Part shown: positions 18,307 through 27,036 of the stretch, one piece after another
Layout: every line of letters starts with the position of its first letter
How positions within the stretch are numbered: position 1 is the stretch's first letter
Assembly (NCBI RefSeq): GCF_000296815.2
Contig: NZ_CAIT01000010.1
Coordinates: forward strand, 434,001 to 498,000
Direction: 5' to 3'
From: Fibrisoma limi BUZ 3
GTDB taxonomy: Bacteria; Bacteroidota; Bacteroidia; Cytophagales; Spirosomataceae
DNA: 64,000 bases
Notes under the pieces: generated by a model
Told to the model about the DNA's origin: nothing
The model's input: the letters and a program-made list of their open reading frames with translations, nothing else
Databases searched by the model: none
Translations under genes and position numbers: made by a program

Positions 18307-19464
18307 ATGTCTTCTTATACGCGCCGAGACTGGCTTCGCGCTAGTGGTTTACTGACCGCTGGTTTGAGTGCTGGTCTGAAATTCACAAAGGCTGCTACGC
18401 CGACTAACTCGGTACAGTCGGTCTTTATCAATGAGTTTGCCATTCTGCCGCCCGACCTGCCTAAGCTACGGGCCCGGCTTTTCGCCAATGAGAATCCACA
18501 TGGAATCGCGCCCAGTGCCCGCGAAGCCCTGGTCAAGGCTGCGGATTTGGGGAATCGGTACGTCTGGATGGAATTCGCCCAGTTGAAGCAGGCGATTTCT
18601 GAAAATGAAGGAGTGAAACCCTCGAATATTATGATGTCGCCAGGATCATCGGACTTGCTGATGGCGGCCGCGGCCCATTACGCCAAAGGAGGAGGTACTA
18701 TTCTGACCAGTGCCATGACGTATGACGATTTGCTGGAGCGTGCCGAAAAATTCGGAGCCAAAATCGTCAGCATACCGATGACCAAAAACTACCAGTACGA
18801 TCTGGCTACGATAAAGGCCAAACTGACGCCCGATGTCAAGATGGTCTATATCGTGAATCCGAATAATCCAACGGGTACCATTGTGCCGCCGGCTGAACTG
18901 GAAGCTTTTTGCCGCGAGGTAGCGCCGAAAGTACCGGTATTTATGGATGAAGCTTATATCGATTTTCTGGAGCCGGCCGACCGCCCGAAGCTCGGAAAAC
19001 TGGTTGCTGAAGGCCAGAACGTAATTCTGACGCGTACGTTCTCCAAAATTCATGGGTTTGCGGGACTTCGGCTGGGCTATGCTATTGGGCAGCCCGAAAC
19101 GCTTAAAGCGCTACGTCAGTACACCAATGGCGAGTTTGCCGTCAGCATTACAACACTCATGGCGGGTATCGCCAGCTACAAGGACGTTGACTGGCAGAAT
19201 CACTGTCGGACAGAAAACACCAAGGCCCGTGCGTACACGGCAAAAGCGCTGGCCGAGCTGGGTTACGAAGTAATTCCATCGTACGCCAACTTTATGCTGT
19301 TCCCGATTCGGATGAAACCCAAGACGTTTGAAAATCAGATGTTTTCTCAGGGTATTGGGATACAGACGCGTGAGTTTGGCGGGCAGCCGTTCTGTCGTGT
19401 CAGCGTGGGTACAATGGATGAGATGGTAGCTTTTGTAGAGACATTTAAAAAAGTAGTAGGGTAA
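18307..19464 (+). CDS. Tat-exported PLP-dependent aminotransferase (histidinol-phosphate aminotransferase-like)
   Basis: The 385-residue protein is a fold-type I aminotransferase of the HisC-like class. The PLP signatures are NPNNPTG (184-190), MDEAYIDF (213-220) and RTFSKIHGFAGLRLGYAIG, with Lys247 forming the Schiff base. It starts with a clear twin-arginine signal (TRRDWLRASG, Arg6-Arg7, then a hydrophobic stretch to about residue 30), so it would fold with PLP in the cytoplasm and be exported. A biosynthetic HisC would not be exported, so the role is probably amino-acid or amine turnover in the periplasm. The next gene is a Tat-exported amine oxidase, joined by a hairpin-forming spacer. 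Confidence 0.9.
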   Translation: MSSYTRRDWLRASGLLTAGLSAGLKFTKAATPTNSVQSVFINEFAILPPDLPKLRARLFANENPHGIAPSAREALVKAADLGNRYVWMEFAQLKQAISENEGVKPSNIMMSPGSSDLLMAAAAHYAKGGGTILTSAMTYDDLLERAEKFGAKIVSIPMTKNYQYDLATIKAKLTPDVKMVYIVNPNNPTGTIVPPAELEAFCREVAPKVPVFMDEAYIDFLEPADRPKLGKLVAEGQNVILTRTFSKIHGFAGLRLGYAIGQPETLKALRQYTNGEFAVSITTLMAGIASYKDVDWQNHCRTENTKARAYTAKALAELGYEVIPSYANFMLFPIRMKPKTFENQMFSQGIGIQTREFGGQPFCRVSVGTMDEMVAFVETFKKVVG

Positions 19465-19466
19465 GC

Positions 19467-19531
19467 AAAGGAGGACGGGAAGAAAAGGAGCAGAGGGCCG
19501 CCTGCAATCTTTTCTTCCTCTCTCCTCCCTT
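19467..19531. repeat. Purine/pyrimidine hairpin spacer, family A copy 1
   Basis: A purine-only or nearly purine arm (19467-19487, containing GGAGGA and GGAAGAAAAG) pairs imperfectly with a pyrimidine arm (19509-19531). The structure starts three bases after the aminotransferase stop and ends nine bases before the oxidase ATG. The first 14 bases of the left arm (AAAGGAGGACGGGA) are identical to a stretch in the copy at 46823-46905. Confidence 0.6.
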
Positions 19532-19539
19532 CGTTTTCT

Positions 19540-21111
19540 ATGACGCGACGAGACTTCATTAATTCGACTGGAGCCAGCTATGCTTCGTTACTTGCCTGGG
19601 GCTTTCTTCAGCCAGCCCCAGCTTCTGCCTTCAATTTACCGCCCAACGGTCGGCGCGACGATGGTAAAGCCCGTCGGGTTGTTGTACTGGGAGCAGGCTT
19701 AGCCGGGATGGCTGCAGCTTATGAACTCGGCAAACTCGGCTACGACTGCACCGTACTCGAAGCCCGGTCGCGGTCGGGTGGACGGGTCTGGACAGTACGG
19801 GGTGGGACAAAGGAAACGGAAAAAGGCAGCGACGCCCAGACGTGTCGGTTTGAGGAGGGTCTTTACTTCAATGGCGGAGCTGCCCGGATTCCGCATCATC
19901 ACCAGTTAACATTACAGTACTGCCGGGAGTTGGGTGTCCCGCTCGAAATTTTCAACGGCGCTAACGAAGCGGCTTATCTCTACAACGATGGTGGTACCGG
20001 TGAACTGGCCAACCGTCGGATGCGGATCAAGGAATACCACAACGACATGCGCGGCTACACCAGCGAACTGCTGGCTAAGGCGCTCGATCAGTCGGCACTC
20101 GATCAGCAGTTGACCAAGGAAGACGTCGAAAAGCTGATTGACTTTTTAAAAAACGAGGGAGACCTCAATACGTCGCATCTGTATAAAGGAACCAACCGAC
20201 GGGGGTATAAAACCAAGGCTGAGCCAGGGGCCGGACCCGTTGCCGGTGAGTTAACCGATCCCTATGGTCTGACGGATTTGTTACGTTCGGGGTTCATGCA
20301 GCCGGTTTTCTACAACGTTGGTGACTACGTTTATGAGCAGCAGACAACCCTGCTTCAGCCGGTTGGAGGAATGGATGCCATTCCAAAAGCGCTGGAGAAA
20401 AAGCTCACGGGTAAAATAGTGTTTAATGCTCCCGTTACTGAGCTACGTAAGACGGAAAACGGGGTCCGGGTGGTCTATCAGAAAGATGGTAAGCCAACCG
20501 AACTGACGGCCGAGTTTTGCGTTTGTACGTTGCCGCTGCCCGTTTTGAAAAACATCGAGTCGGATTTGTCGGGAACGGTAAAACGGGCGGCCGACTTTGT
20601 GCCGTACATCAAAACCGGCAAGATTGGACTCCAGTTCAAACGGCGTTTCTGGGAAGAGGACGATCACATCTACGGCGGTATCTCTCGCACCAATATGGAT
20701 ATCAATCAGATCTGGTATCCATCGTTTGGGTTCATGGGCCGCAAGGGCGTATTGATCGGCTACTACAACTTCTATAGCCGGGCCGAAGCCGTGGGCGCTA
20801 TGCCGATTACTGAGCGTGAAAAGCTCGCGTTGACGCAGGGGAGCAAGATTCATCCGCAGTACCCAGCAGAGTTTGACAATTCGTTTTCCCTGGCGTGGCA
20901 CCGCATACCCTTCAGCGAAGGCGGTTGGGCAACGTATGATGATGCGACCCGTAAGAAATTTTATCCGTCTCTACTTGAACCTGATGGCAATATCTACCTG
21001 GCTGGTGAGCATACGACTTATCTAACCGCCTGGATGGCCGGGGCGTTTACGTCTGCCCGACGGGCCGTCGAAGCCATTCATGCGCGAGTAGGCGAGTACA
21101 CAAAGAAATAA
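19540..21111 (+). CDS. Tat-exported FAD-dependent amine oxidase
   Basis: The 523-residue flavoprotein belongs to the monoamine/L-amino-acid oxidase family. The FAD dinucleotide motif is VVVLGAGLAGMAAAYELG (GAGLAG at 51-56), followed by LEARSRSGGRVWT, and the C-terminal FAD contact is NIYLAGEHTTYLTAWMAGAF. A twin-arginine signal opens the protein (MTRRDFINSTG), with a hydrophobic region to about residue 30. It would oxidise an amine or amino acid in the periplasm with release of hydrogen peroxide and ammonia; the substrate is not evident. It lies 75 bases after the exported aminotransferase and may use the same substrate pool. The ATG is preceded by pyrimidines rather than a ribosome binding site. 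Confidence 0.9.
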   Translation: MTRRDFINSTGASYASLLAWGFLQPAPASAFNLPPNGRRDDGKARRVVVLGAGLAGMAAAYELGKLGYDCTVLEARSRSGGRVWTVRGGTKETEKGSDAQTCRFEEGLYFNGGAARIPHHHQLTLQYCRELGVPLEIFNGANEAAYLYNDGGTGELANRRMRIKEYHNDMRGYTSELLAKALDQSALDQQLTKEDVEKLIDFLKNEGDLNTSHLYKGTNRRGYKTKAEPGAGPVAGELTDPYGLTDLLRSGFMQPVFYNVGDYVYEQQTTLLQPVGGMDAIPKALEKKLTGKIVFNAPVTELRKTENGVRVVYQKDGKPTELTAEFCVCTLPLPVLKNIESDLSGTVKRAADFVPYIKTGKIGLQFKRRFWEEDDHIYGGISRTNMDINQIWYPSFGFMGRKGVLIGYYNFYSRAEAVGAMPITEREKLALTQGSKIHPQYPAEFDNSFSLAWHRIPFSEGGWATYDDATRKKFYPSLLEPDGNIYLAGEHTTYLTAWMAGAFTSARRAVEAIHARVGEYTKK

Positions 21112-21119
21112 CCATCCCG

Positions 21120-21174
21120 GCCAAGCTCCGGCTTGGTTAATCTACAATACCACACGGCCATGCCGGAGCTTGGC
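21120..21174. repeat. Palindromic spacer with GCCAAGCTCCGGC arms
   Basis: Two exact 13-base complementary arms (21120-21132 and 21162-21174) enclose a 29-base loop. The left arm region can also fold alone (CCAAGC, loop TCCG, GCTTGG). The element spans most of the gap between the amine oxidase stop (21111) and the next ATG (21189). An 11-base fragment AGCCAAGCTCC recurs in the spacer near 27081. Confidence 0.65.
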
Positions 21175-21188
21175 TCAGACTAATCAGT

Positions 21189-22187
21189 ATGAAAAACAAC
21201 CTACTTTCGTTCTTCTTCTTTCTGTGTTGTGTCGTAGCGACCCAGTTGCTGAGCCAGCGTGTTTGGGCACAAGCTACGTCGGGGAGCATGACGCTGGATC
21301 AGTTGAAATCCATTAAAGCGATCAAAATCGCCAACCTTGATAAAGACACGTACTTCAAATCGGGGGGCTTTATTCTCGATCGCTACGAAGAACGTCCGGC
21401 ATACGTATTCAACTATAGCGATGGTATTCCGCGCAAAATCTACCTCTACAAAGTATTTGCTGCGGAAGATACCAAAGAACTTGGGCTGCTGGCCATTTAT
21501 CAGAATGGGAAAACCAACGAGGTGAAACCTTTTGTGATACCTGGTGCGTCGGCCGACCGTAAGGCCTGGGATGCCTACATCGATGATCTCAAGTACGTCG
21601 GGGAGAAAGAGCCGGGACTCATGTCGGCGCTTGGCTTCGTTCTGTCGCGCGAAATGGCCATGCTAATGGCCGGCGGAGGAGCTAAGTCTGAAGAGGGTGG
21701 TAAGAAAAAGGAAGAGTATAACTTCTGCTTCGCTCCCGATGCGCCCGTAACACTGGCTGACGGCTCGATGAAGGCCATCAGTGACGTAGTTGAAGGCGAT
21801 CTGGTGATGAGTTACGATGCGAAAAGCAAAGCGCTGATTCAAACATCGGTAACAAAAATAGACCGGCATCAGGGAGATTTTGCCATTGCGGGCGTGTGGC
21901 TGACACCGGTTCAGGAGATCACGGCAACCAATACCAACCGTCTGGCAACCCCAACCTTGCTTGAAGCAACTGCCAATCACCCTGTCCTGACCGCTGCGGG
22001 CAGAAAGCCGCTTGGCGAGGTTCATCCGGGTGACGTACTGTATCGCTACGAACCGGCAACAAAAACCGTAGTGATGTACAAAGCCGTTCGGACAGAGCCG
22101 TCGGTGCGTACCGTCGGCAAAGTCTATAATTTATCAACTCAGAACGGATCGTATCTGGTTGGCGAAACAGTGGTGCTGGATAAGTAA
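21189..22187 (+). CDS. Secreted protein with C-terminal Hint (intein/hedgehog-like) domain
   Basis: The 332-residue protein has a signal peptide (to about Ala27, VWAQA), an unrecognised domain (about 30-165), a lysine/glutamate/glycine linker, and a Hint domain from Cys180. Hint features are the N-terminal CFAPDAPVTLADGSMKAISD with Cys180, the later GDLVMSYD, the block B motif TANHP (261-265) and the closing strand KVYNLSTQNGSYLV. The usual C-terminal His-Asn pair is missing; the protein ends VVLDK. It could therefore do the N-to-S acyl shift and be cleaved or modified as in hedgehog-type processing, but could not splice. The target of such processing, and its link to the exported enzymes upstream, are unknown. 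Confidence 0.82.
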   Translation: MKNNLLSFFFFLCCVVATQLLSQRVWAQATSGSMTLDQLKSIKAIKIANLDKDTYFKSGGFILDRYEERPAYVFNYSDGIPRKIYLYKVFAAEDTKELGLLAIYQNGKTNEVKPFVIPGASADRKAWDAYIDDLKYVGEKEPGLMSALGFVLSREMAMLMAGGGAKSEEGGKKKEEYNFCFAPDAPVTLADGSMKAISDVVEGDLVMSYDAKSKALIQTSVTKIDRHQGDFAIAGVWLTPVQEITATNTNRLATPTLLEATANHPVLTAAGRKPLGEVHPGDVLYRYEPATKTVVMYKAVRTEPSVRTVGKVYNLSTQNGSYLVGETVVLDK

Positions 22188-22213
22188 GCAGCATTCAGCC
22201 GAAGCATGCAGTA

Positions 22214-22239
22214 AAAAGCCCTGGCTATCTGGGGCTTTT
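22214..22239 (+). terminator. Rho-independent terminator after the Hint gene
   Basis: An inverted repeat AAAAGCCC (22214-22221) and GGGCTTTT (22232-22239) lies about 27 bases after the stop codon. The right arm ends in T, as expected for intrinsic termination, though the T-run is short. Confidence 0.6.
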
Positions 22240-22344
22240 GCCATTTAAAGACCTTTACTGCCGTTTACGTAAGTCAGTTGGTGGTTTTGGGTTATTCTGA
22301 GCATATTGACTATTAATTTGTTTCTGATTCCTCACGTCTATTCT

Positions 22345-23244
22345 ATGCAGCTCGAAATCCGTAACCTTTCTAAAACCTATTCCAACGGCGTACATGCGCT
22401 CAAGAGCGTGTCGCTTACGATTCCGCAGGGGATGTTTGGCCTGCTGGGGCCCAATGGGGCCGGTAAATCGTCATTAATGCGAACGATCGCTACCCTACAG
22501 GAAGCCGACTCGGGCAGTATTCAACTGACAGGCTTACCCGAGGGCGATATTGACGTACTGCGTCAGAAAGATGCCGTTCGGCGGGTGCTGGGCTATCTGC
22601 CCCAGGAGTTTGGGGTTTACCCGCGCGTGACGGCCGAAACCATGCTGGACCACATTGCTACGTTGAAGGGACTGGCCAACGCCCGGGAGCGGAAAGAGAT
22701 CGTGTCCGGGCTATTGCAGAAGGTTAATCTACATCAGGTACGTAACAAAAACCTGGGTACGTTCTCGGGGGGTATGAAGCAGCGCTTCGGTATTGCGCAG
22801 GCGTTGATTGGTAATCCCCGACTTATCATTGTGGATGAACCAACCGCGGGCCTGGACCCCGCCGAACGAAATCGTTTCCATAATCTACTGGCCGAAATTG
22901 GGGAGAATACCATTGTCATTCTGTCCACACATATTGTCGAAGACGTAACGAATCTATGCTCCGACATGGCGATCATTTGCCTGGGCGAGGTGGTCGCAAC
23001 GGGTAATCCAAACGATCTGGTCGAGGACGTACAAGGAAAGATCTGGAAGAAATTCATCGAAAAGTCAGAACTCGCCGACTACCGCGCTACCTACCGAGTA
23101 ATCTCGACGCAGCTTAAAACCGGCAAAACGCAGATCCACGTCTATGCAGATACGCAACCAGTTGGATTTGATCCGGTTGAGGCTGATCTGGAAGATGTGT
23201 ACTTTACAGCGATCACGGAGCGGATGGAAGTTGTAACGGTATAA
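22345..23244 (+). CDS. ABC transporter ATP-binding protein
   Basis: From the ATG at 22345 the protein reads MQLEIRNLSKTYSNGVHALK, the normal start of an ABC ATPase. An upstream frame start at 22306 adds 13 unrelated residues. Walker A is GLLGPNGAGKSSLM, the signature is LGTFSGGMKQRFGIAQALIG, and Walker B with the catalytic glutamate is LIIVDEPTAGLDP. The roughly 75 residues after the ATPase core resemble the C-terminal extension of DrrA/CcmA-like exporters. Its partner is the permease-peptidase fusion that starts 104 bases downstream. Together they should form one inner-membrane complex. Confidence 0.93.
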   Translation: MQLEIRNLSKTYSNGVHALKSVSLTIPQGMFGLLGPNGAGKSSLMRTIATLQEADSGSIQLTGLPEGDIDVLRQKDAVRRVLGYLPQEFGVYPRVTAETMLDHIATLKGLANARERKEIVSGLLQKVNLHQVRNKNLGTFSGGMKQRFGIAQALIGNPRLIIVDEPTAGLDPAERNRFHNLLAEIGENTIVILSTHIVEDVTNLCSDMAIICLGEVVATGNPNDLVEDVQGKIWKKFIEKSELADYRATYRVISTQLKTGKTQIHVYADTQPVGFDPVEADLEDVYFTAITERMEVVTV

Positions 23245-23248
23245 TAAT

Positions 23249-23346
23249 AAAGGAGAAAAGGGAGGAGAGAAGGAAAGGGAGAAAAGGAATTCTCCGCCCC
23301 CTTTCTCTTCTCCCTTTCCTCCCCTTCCTCCCTTTTTCCCCTTTCC
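23249..23346. repeat. Purine/pyrimidine hairpin spacer, family A copy 2
   Basis: A 39-base pure-purine arm (23249-23287) is complementary, with a few mismatches and small bulges, to the pyrimidine tract at 23301-23346. The element starts five bases after the ATPase stop and ends two bases before the ATG of the permease-peptidase gene. The centre carries GAATTC. Confidence 0.65.
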
Positions 23347-23348
23347 TC

Positions 23349-26300
23349 ATGTTCTTCGAAATCTTCAAATTCGAGCTGAAGTACCGTTTCCGCCGACCGG
23401 CAACGTATGGGTACTTCTTTCTGTTGTTTCTGCTAATGGCCCTGGTGACGGTGTATGGAAACGGTCCGGCATCGGAGAAAACGAATGTTAACTCGCCCTA
23501 TGCCATCGCTAACTTTCTGTCGGTCATCGCCATTTTCGGTACGTTACTGGCTTCGGCCATCATGGGCGTGCCGGTTTACCGCGACATCGAGCACAACACC
23601 AAAACGTACTTCTTCAGCTATCCAATCAGCGAAAAAGGCTACCTGTTGGGCCGATACCTGGGCTCGTTCGTAACCTTGCTGTTTGTTATGTCGGGCGCCT
23701 GCGTTGGCATTGCGGTCGGGTCGGCGCTGGGGCCGGTGCTGGGTCTGTCCGACAATCCGGACCGTTATGCGCCTTTTGAGCTTTGGCACTATGTTCAGCC
23801 GTTTTTGACTATCGTTGTGCCGACGCTGTTCTGCCTGAGTTCTATCTTCTTCGGATTGGTAGCCCTGACGCGCAACGTATTTGTCACGTACGTTGGCAGC
23901 ATTATTCTCTTCATCGGCTATCTGGTTGCCAGTGCGCTGGTGCAGGACATTGAACAGCGGGAACTGGCTTCTCTGCTCGATCCTTTTGCCAACCGGACCG
24001 TGGTGGAGGCTACCCGCTATTGGACCCCGCCGGAGCAGAACACCCTGACCGTTCCGCTGACCGGTACGTTGCTATGGAACCGGTTGCTGTGGTCGGGGCT
24101 GGGGTTACTGGTGTTTTTATATACGCTGTTCCGGTTCGATTTCCAGCGGTTCCTCGCCGTTAAACTGGGCAAGAAGAGCAAGGAAGATATGGTGCCCAAA
24201 GCGACTAAACCGCTCAGTGAACTGCCAGTGGCCCATAAAGTGTATTCGACCGGCGCGTACCTGCGGCATATGTTCAGCCTGGCCCGGGTTGAGTTCATGA
24301 ACATCGTGAAGGACCCGTATTTTCTGGCCATTCTGCTTTGTGGCTTCCTGTTCCTGTTCTTCGACGGGTGGTTTGGATTCCCTACGTTCGGAACGCCCTC
24401 GCTGCCGCTGACGTACTACATGCTCGAAGTCAAGGATTTCAACTACATCTTATTCGTTTACATCATCCTGATTTTCTACACTGGCGAAGCTGTACATCGC
24501 GATAAAGCCGTCCGATACGACAGTATCGCCGACGCGCTGCCCGTGCCCAACTGGCTCAGCTACGGCTCCAAGTTCATTGCGCTGCTTGGTGTCTGCTTTC
24601 TGTTGGTCAACCTTGTCTGGATCAGTGGCGTGTTTAATCAGACGATAAAGGGGTACTTCAACTATGAGTTCGGTATGTACTTCGCCGACCTCTACGGCAT
24701 TGAGTTGTGGGAGTACGTTCAACTGGCGATGCTGACGTTCTTTATCCACATCCTGGTCAACAACAAATTCACGGGGCATATCATCTCGATTGCCGTCTGG
24801 ATGGTGCTGTTCGGGGTGCGTAACTTCGCCGAGAAGGATTACAACCTGCTGTTCTACAGCTACACACCCGGCTACCGTATTTCAGACCTGAACGGTTTTG
24901 GGCACTTCTGGCGTCCGCTCAATTCCTTTAACCTCTACTGGCTGTTGCTCGGCGGGGTTTTGCTGGTATTTGCGAATCTGCTCTGGAATCGGGGTGCCGA
25001 AAGTAGTTTGAAAACCCGCTTGAAGCTGGCCCGCCAGCGTTTCAATACACCCGCAGCCATTATCCTGACCATTCTGACGGTGGGCTGGCTCGGCATGGGG
25101 GCATACATCTACCGCAACGTCAGCGTGCTCAATACGTATCGAACGCCGGAAGAAAGCCGCAAGCGACTGGCCGAGTACGAAAAGAAATACAAGCGGTACG
25201 AACGGATCTGGCAACCAAAGGTGACCGACGTAAACGTGAACGTGGACCTGTTTCCGACGGAGCGCTACGTAGAAGCACAGGGCGTCTTTACAATGGTGAA
25301 CAAGTCGCCTAAGCCGATTGATTCGTTGCACCTGAACGTGAGCAGTTCGGTAGCGCATTTTAAGCTTACGTCAATCACCATCGACGGCGTTACGCCGAAA
25401 CTGGTGCATAACGATACGGTGTTCCGGTACTACATCTACCAACTGCCGAAGACGTTGCAGCCGGGCGACACGGTACGGCTGGCTATGTCGACCCACGCCG
25501 AAAACCGGGGTTTCGAGAACAATGGCTTCAGTCGCGAGATTGTCTACAACGGCAGCTTCCTGAACGACGGCGATCTGTTTCCGAAATTCGGTTACAGTGC
25601 TCAGGGTGAGCTGGATTCGGACAAGTATCGGAAGAAGTACGGTTTGCCCAAAAAAGAGTACAGTGCCCCGAAGCAGACCGATGCGTTTGGCCTGAGCAAC
25701 CTGCTGTTCAACGATGATGCCGACCTCATTACGTTCGAAGGCACCGTATCGACCGAGCCAGACCAGGTTGCCATTTTGCCCGGCTATTTGCAGAAAGAGT
25801 GGGTCAAGAACGGACCCGATGGGCGGCCCCGGAAATACTACGCTTACAAGCAGGAGGGGCTTATGGATTACTTCTTTAACGTGAGTTCGGCCCGCTACGC
25901 GGTCAAGAAGGAAACGTACAAAGCACCGGATGGGCAAACGGTGAATATCGAGATTTTTCACCATCCGACGCACACCCGGAACGTCGATCGGTACATTCAG
26001 TCGGTGAAAGATGCGGTGGCGTATAATGGCAAAAACTTCCGGCCGTATCAGTACAAACAGGTTCGGATTCTGGAGTTTCCGCGCTACGCTGGTTTTGCGC
26101 AGTCGTTTCCCAATACGGTTCCGTACACGGAAAGTTTCGGTTGGGTGGCCGATTTCTCGAACCCCGACAAAACCGACTATGCCTACTACGTAACGGCGCA
26201 TGAGGTGGCGCACCAATGGTGGGGGCATCAGGTTTGCCCGAGCTTTACGCGGGGTGCCAACCAGATTTCGGAGTCGATGGCTGAGTACGCATCGTTGATG

Positions 26301-26999
26301 GTGCTGAAGCATAAATACGGCGAAGACGTGATGCAGAATCGACTGAAATACTGCCTGGACAGGTATTTATCCGGCCGCGCCAGCGAAGACAAGTTTGAAG
26401 AAACGCTGATCGAGAACGACACGCGGGCGTACATCTGGTACGACAAAGGGTCGCTGGTGTTGTATGCCTTGCAGGACATGATGGGTGAGGACCAGTTGAA
26501 TAAGGCATTCAGCGATTTTGCCAACAAAAACGCGTTCCTGCAAAAGCCGCCGTTCCCTACATCCGGCAAGTGGTACGGAGCCATTAAAGCGGCCGTGCCT
26601 GATTCGCTTCAATATTATGTTGAGGACGCGTTTGAAAAGATTACGCTCTACGAAAACCGTATCAAAAAGGCCGAAGCCACGAAGCTGAAAGGTGATGAAT
26701 ACCGCGTGAAGCTGACCGTCGAAGCTAAAAAACTGTATTACGACAAGAAAGGAAACGAAACCGGCAAGGGCAAAGGCCGCGACCTGATCGAAATTGGTGT
26801 TTTCACGGCTGATAGCAAAAACAAAAACGGCCAGACCCGGAAGGTACCGTTATACCTCCAGAAACATTGGCTCACACCCGGTGAGCATACGCTGGAGTTC
26901 ACCGTGAAAGGCCAGCCCCTAAAAGCGGGAATCGACCCTTACAACAAGCTGATCGACCGCGTTTCTGACGACAACGTCACGAAGGTAGACGTGTTGTAA
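23349..26999 (+). CDS. ABC-2 type permease fused to M1-family metallopeptidase
   Basis: The 1216-residue protein has two parts. Residues 1 to about 600 contain two sets of membrane helices (for example TYGYFFLLFLLMALVTVYG, VTYVGSIILFIGYLVASALV, and a second set beginning DPYFLAILLCGFLFLFFDGW), as in ABC-2 permeases. The remainder is a gluzincin peptidase with HEVAH (951-955) and a third zinc ligand in NQISESMAEY (about Glu975), facing the periplasm. Fusions of this kind are known in Bacteroidota. The ATPase is the preceding gene. Whether the transporter feeds substrates to the peptidase, or ATP hydrolysis gates it, is not established. The ATG follows a pyrimidine tract. Confidence 0.93.
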   Translation: MFFEIFKFELKYRFRRPATYGYFFLLFLLMALVTVYGNGPASEKTNVNSPYAIANFLSVIAIFGTLLASAIMGVPVYRDIEHNTKTYFFSYPISEKGYLLGRYLGSFVTLLFVMSGACVGIAVGSALGPVLGLSDNPDRYAPFELWHYVQPFLTIVVPTLFCLSSIFFGLVALTRNVFVTYVGSIILFIGYLVASALVQDIEQRELASLLDPFANRTVVEATRYWTPPEQNTLTVPLTGTLLWNRLLWSGLGLLVFLYTLFRFDFQRFLAVKLGKKSKEDMVPKATKPLSELPVAHKVYSTGAYLRHMFSLARVEFMNIVKDPYFLAILLCGFLFLFFDGWFGFPTFGTPSLPLTYYMLEVKDFNYILFVYIILIFYTGEAVHRDKAVRYDSIADALPVPNWLSYGSKFIALLGVCFLLVNLVWISGVFNQTIKGYFNYEFGMYFADLYGIELWEYVQLAMLTFFIHILVNNKFTGHIISIAVWMVLFGVRNFAEKDYNLLFYSYTPGYRISDLNGFGHFWRPLNSFNLYWLLLGGVLLVFANLLWNRGAESSLKTRLKLARQRFNTPAAIILTILTVGWLGMGAYIYRNVSVLNTYRTPEESRKRLAEYEKKYKRYERIWQPKVTDVNVNVDLFPTERYVEAQGVFTMVNKSPKPIDSLHLNVSSSVAHFKLTSITIDGVTPKLVHNDTVFRYYIYQLPKTLQPGDTVRLAMSTHAENRGFENNGFSREIVYNGSFLNDGDLFPKFGYSAQGELDSDKYRKKYGLPKKEYSAPKQTDAFGLSNLLFNDDADLITFEGTVSTEPDQVAILPGYLQKEWVKNGPDGRPRKYYAYKQEGLMDYFFNVSSARYAVKKETYKAPDGQTVNIEIFHHPTHTRNVDRYIQSVKDAVAYNGKNFRPYQYKQVRILEFPRYAGFAQSFPNTVPYTESFGWVADFSNPDKTDYAYYVTAHEVAHQWWGHQVCPSFTRGANQISESMAEYASLMVLKHKYGEDVMQNRLKYCLDRYLSGRASEDKFEETLIENDTRAYIWYDKGSLVLYALQDMMGEDQLNKAFSDFANKNAFLQKPPFPTSGKWYGAIKAAVPDSLQYYVEDAFEKITLYENRIKKAEATKLKGDEYRVKLTVEAKKLYYDKKGNETGKGKGRDLIEIGVFTADSKNKNGQTRKVPLYLQKHWLTPGEHTLEFTVKGQPLKAGIDPYNKLIDRVSDDNVTKVDVL

Positions 27000-27036
27000 T
27001 CGCATGGTTGCGTTCGGGGCTAGTCCCTACGCTTCA

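Noticed and set aside
21189-22187. Intein inserted in a host protein
   Set aside because: The Hint domain is at the very C-terminus, lacks the His-Asn end and the downstream extein, and the upstream part is not a known intein host.
25371-26312. Long open frame of 313 codons on the minus strand inside the permease-peptidase gene
   Set aside because: It is antisense to the conserved M1 peptidase region, has no family signature, is rich in Arg and Val as shadows of GC-rich genes are, and lacks any promoter or spacing to a neighbour.
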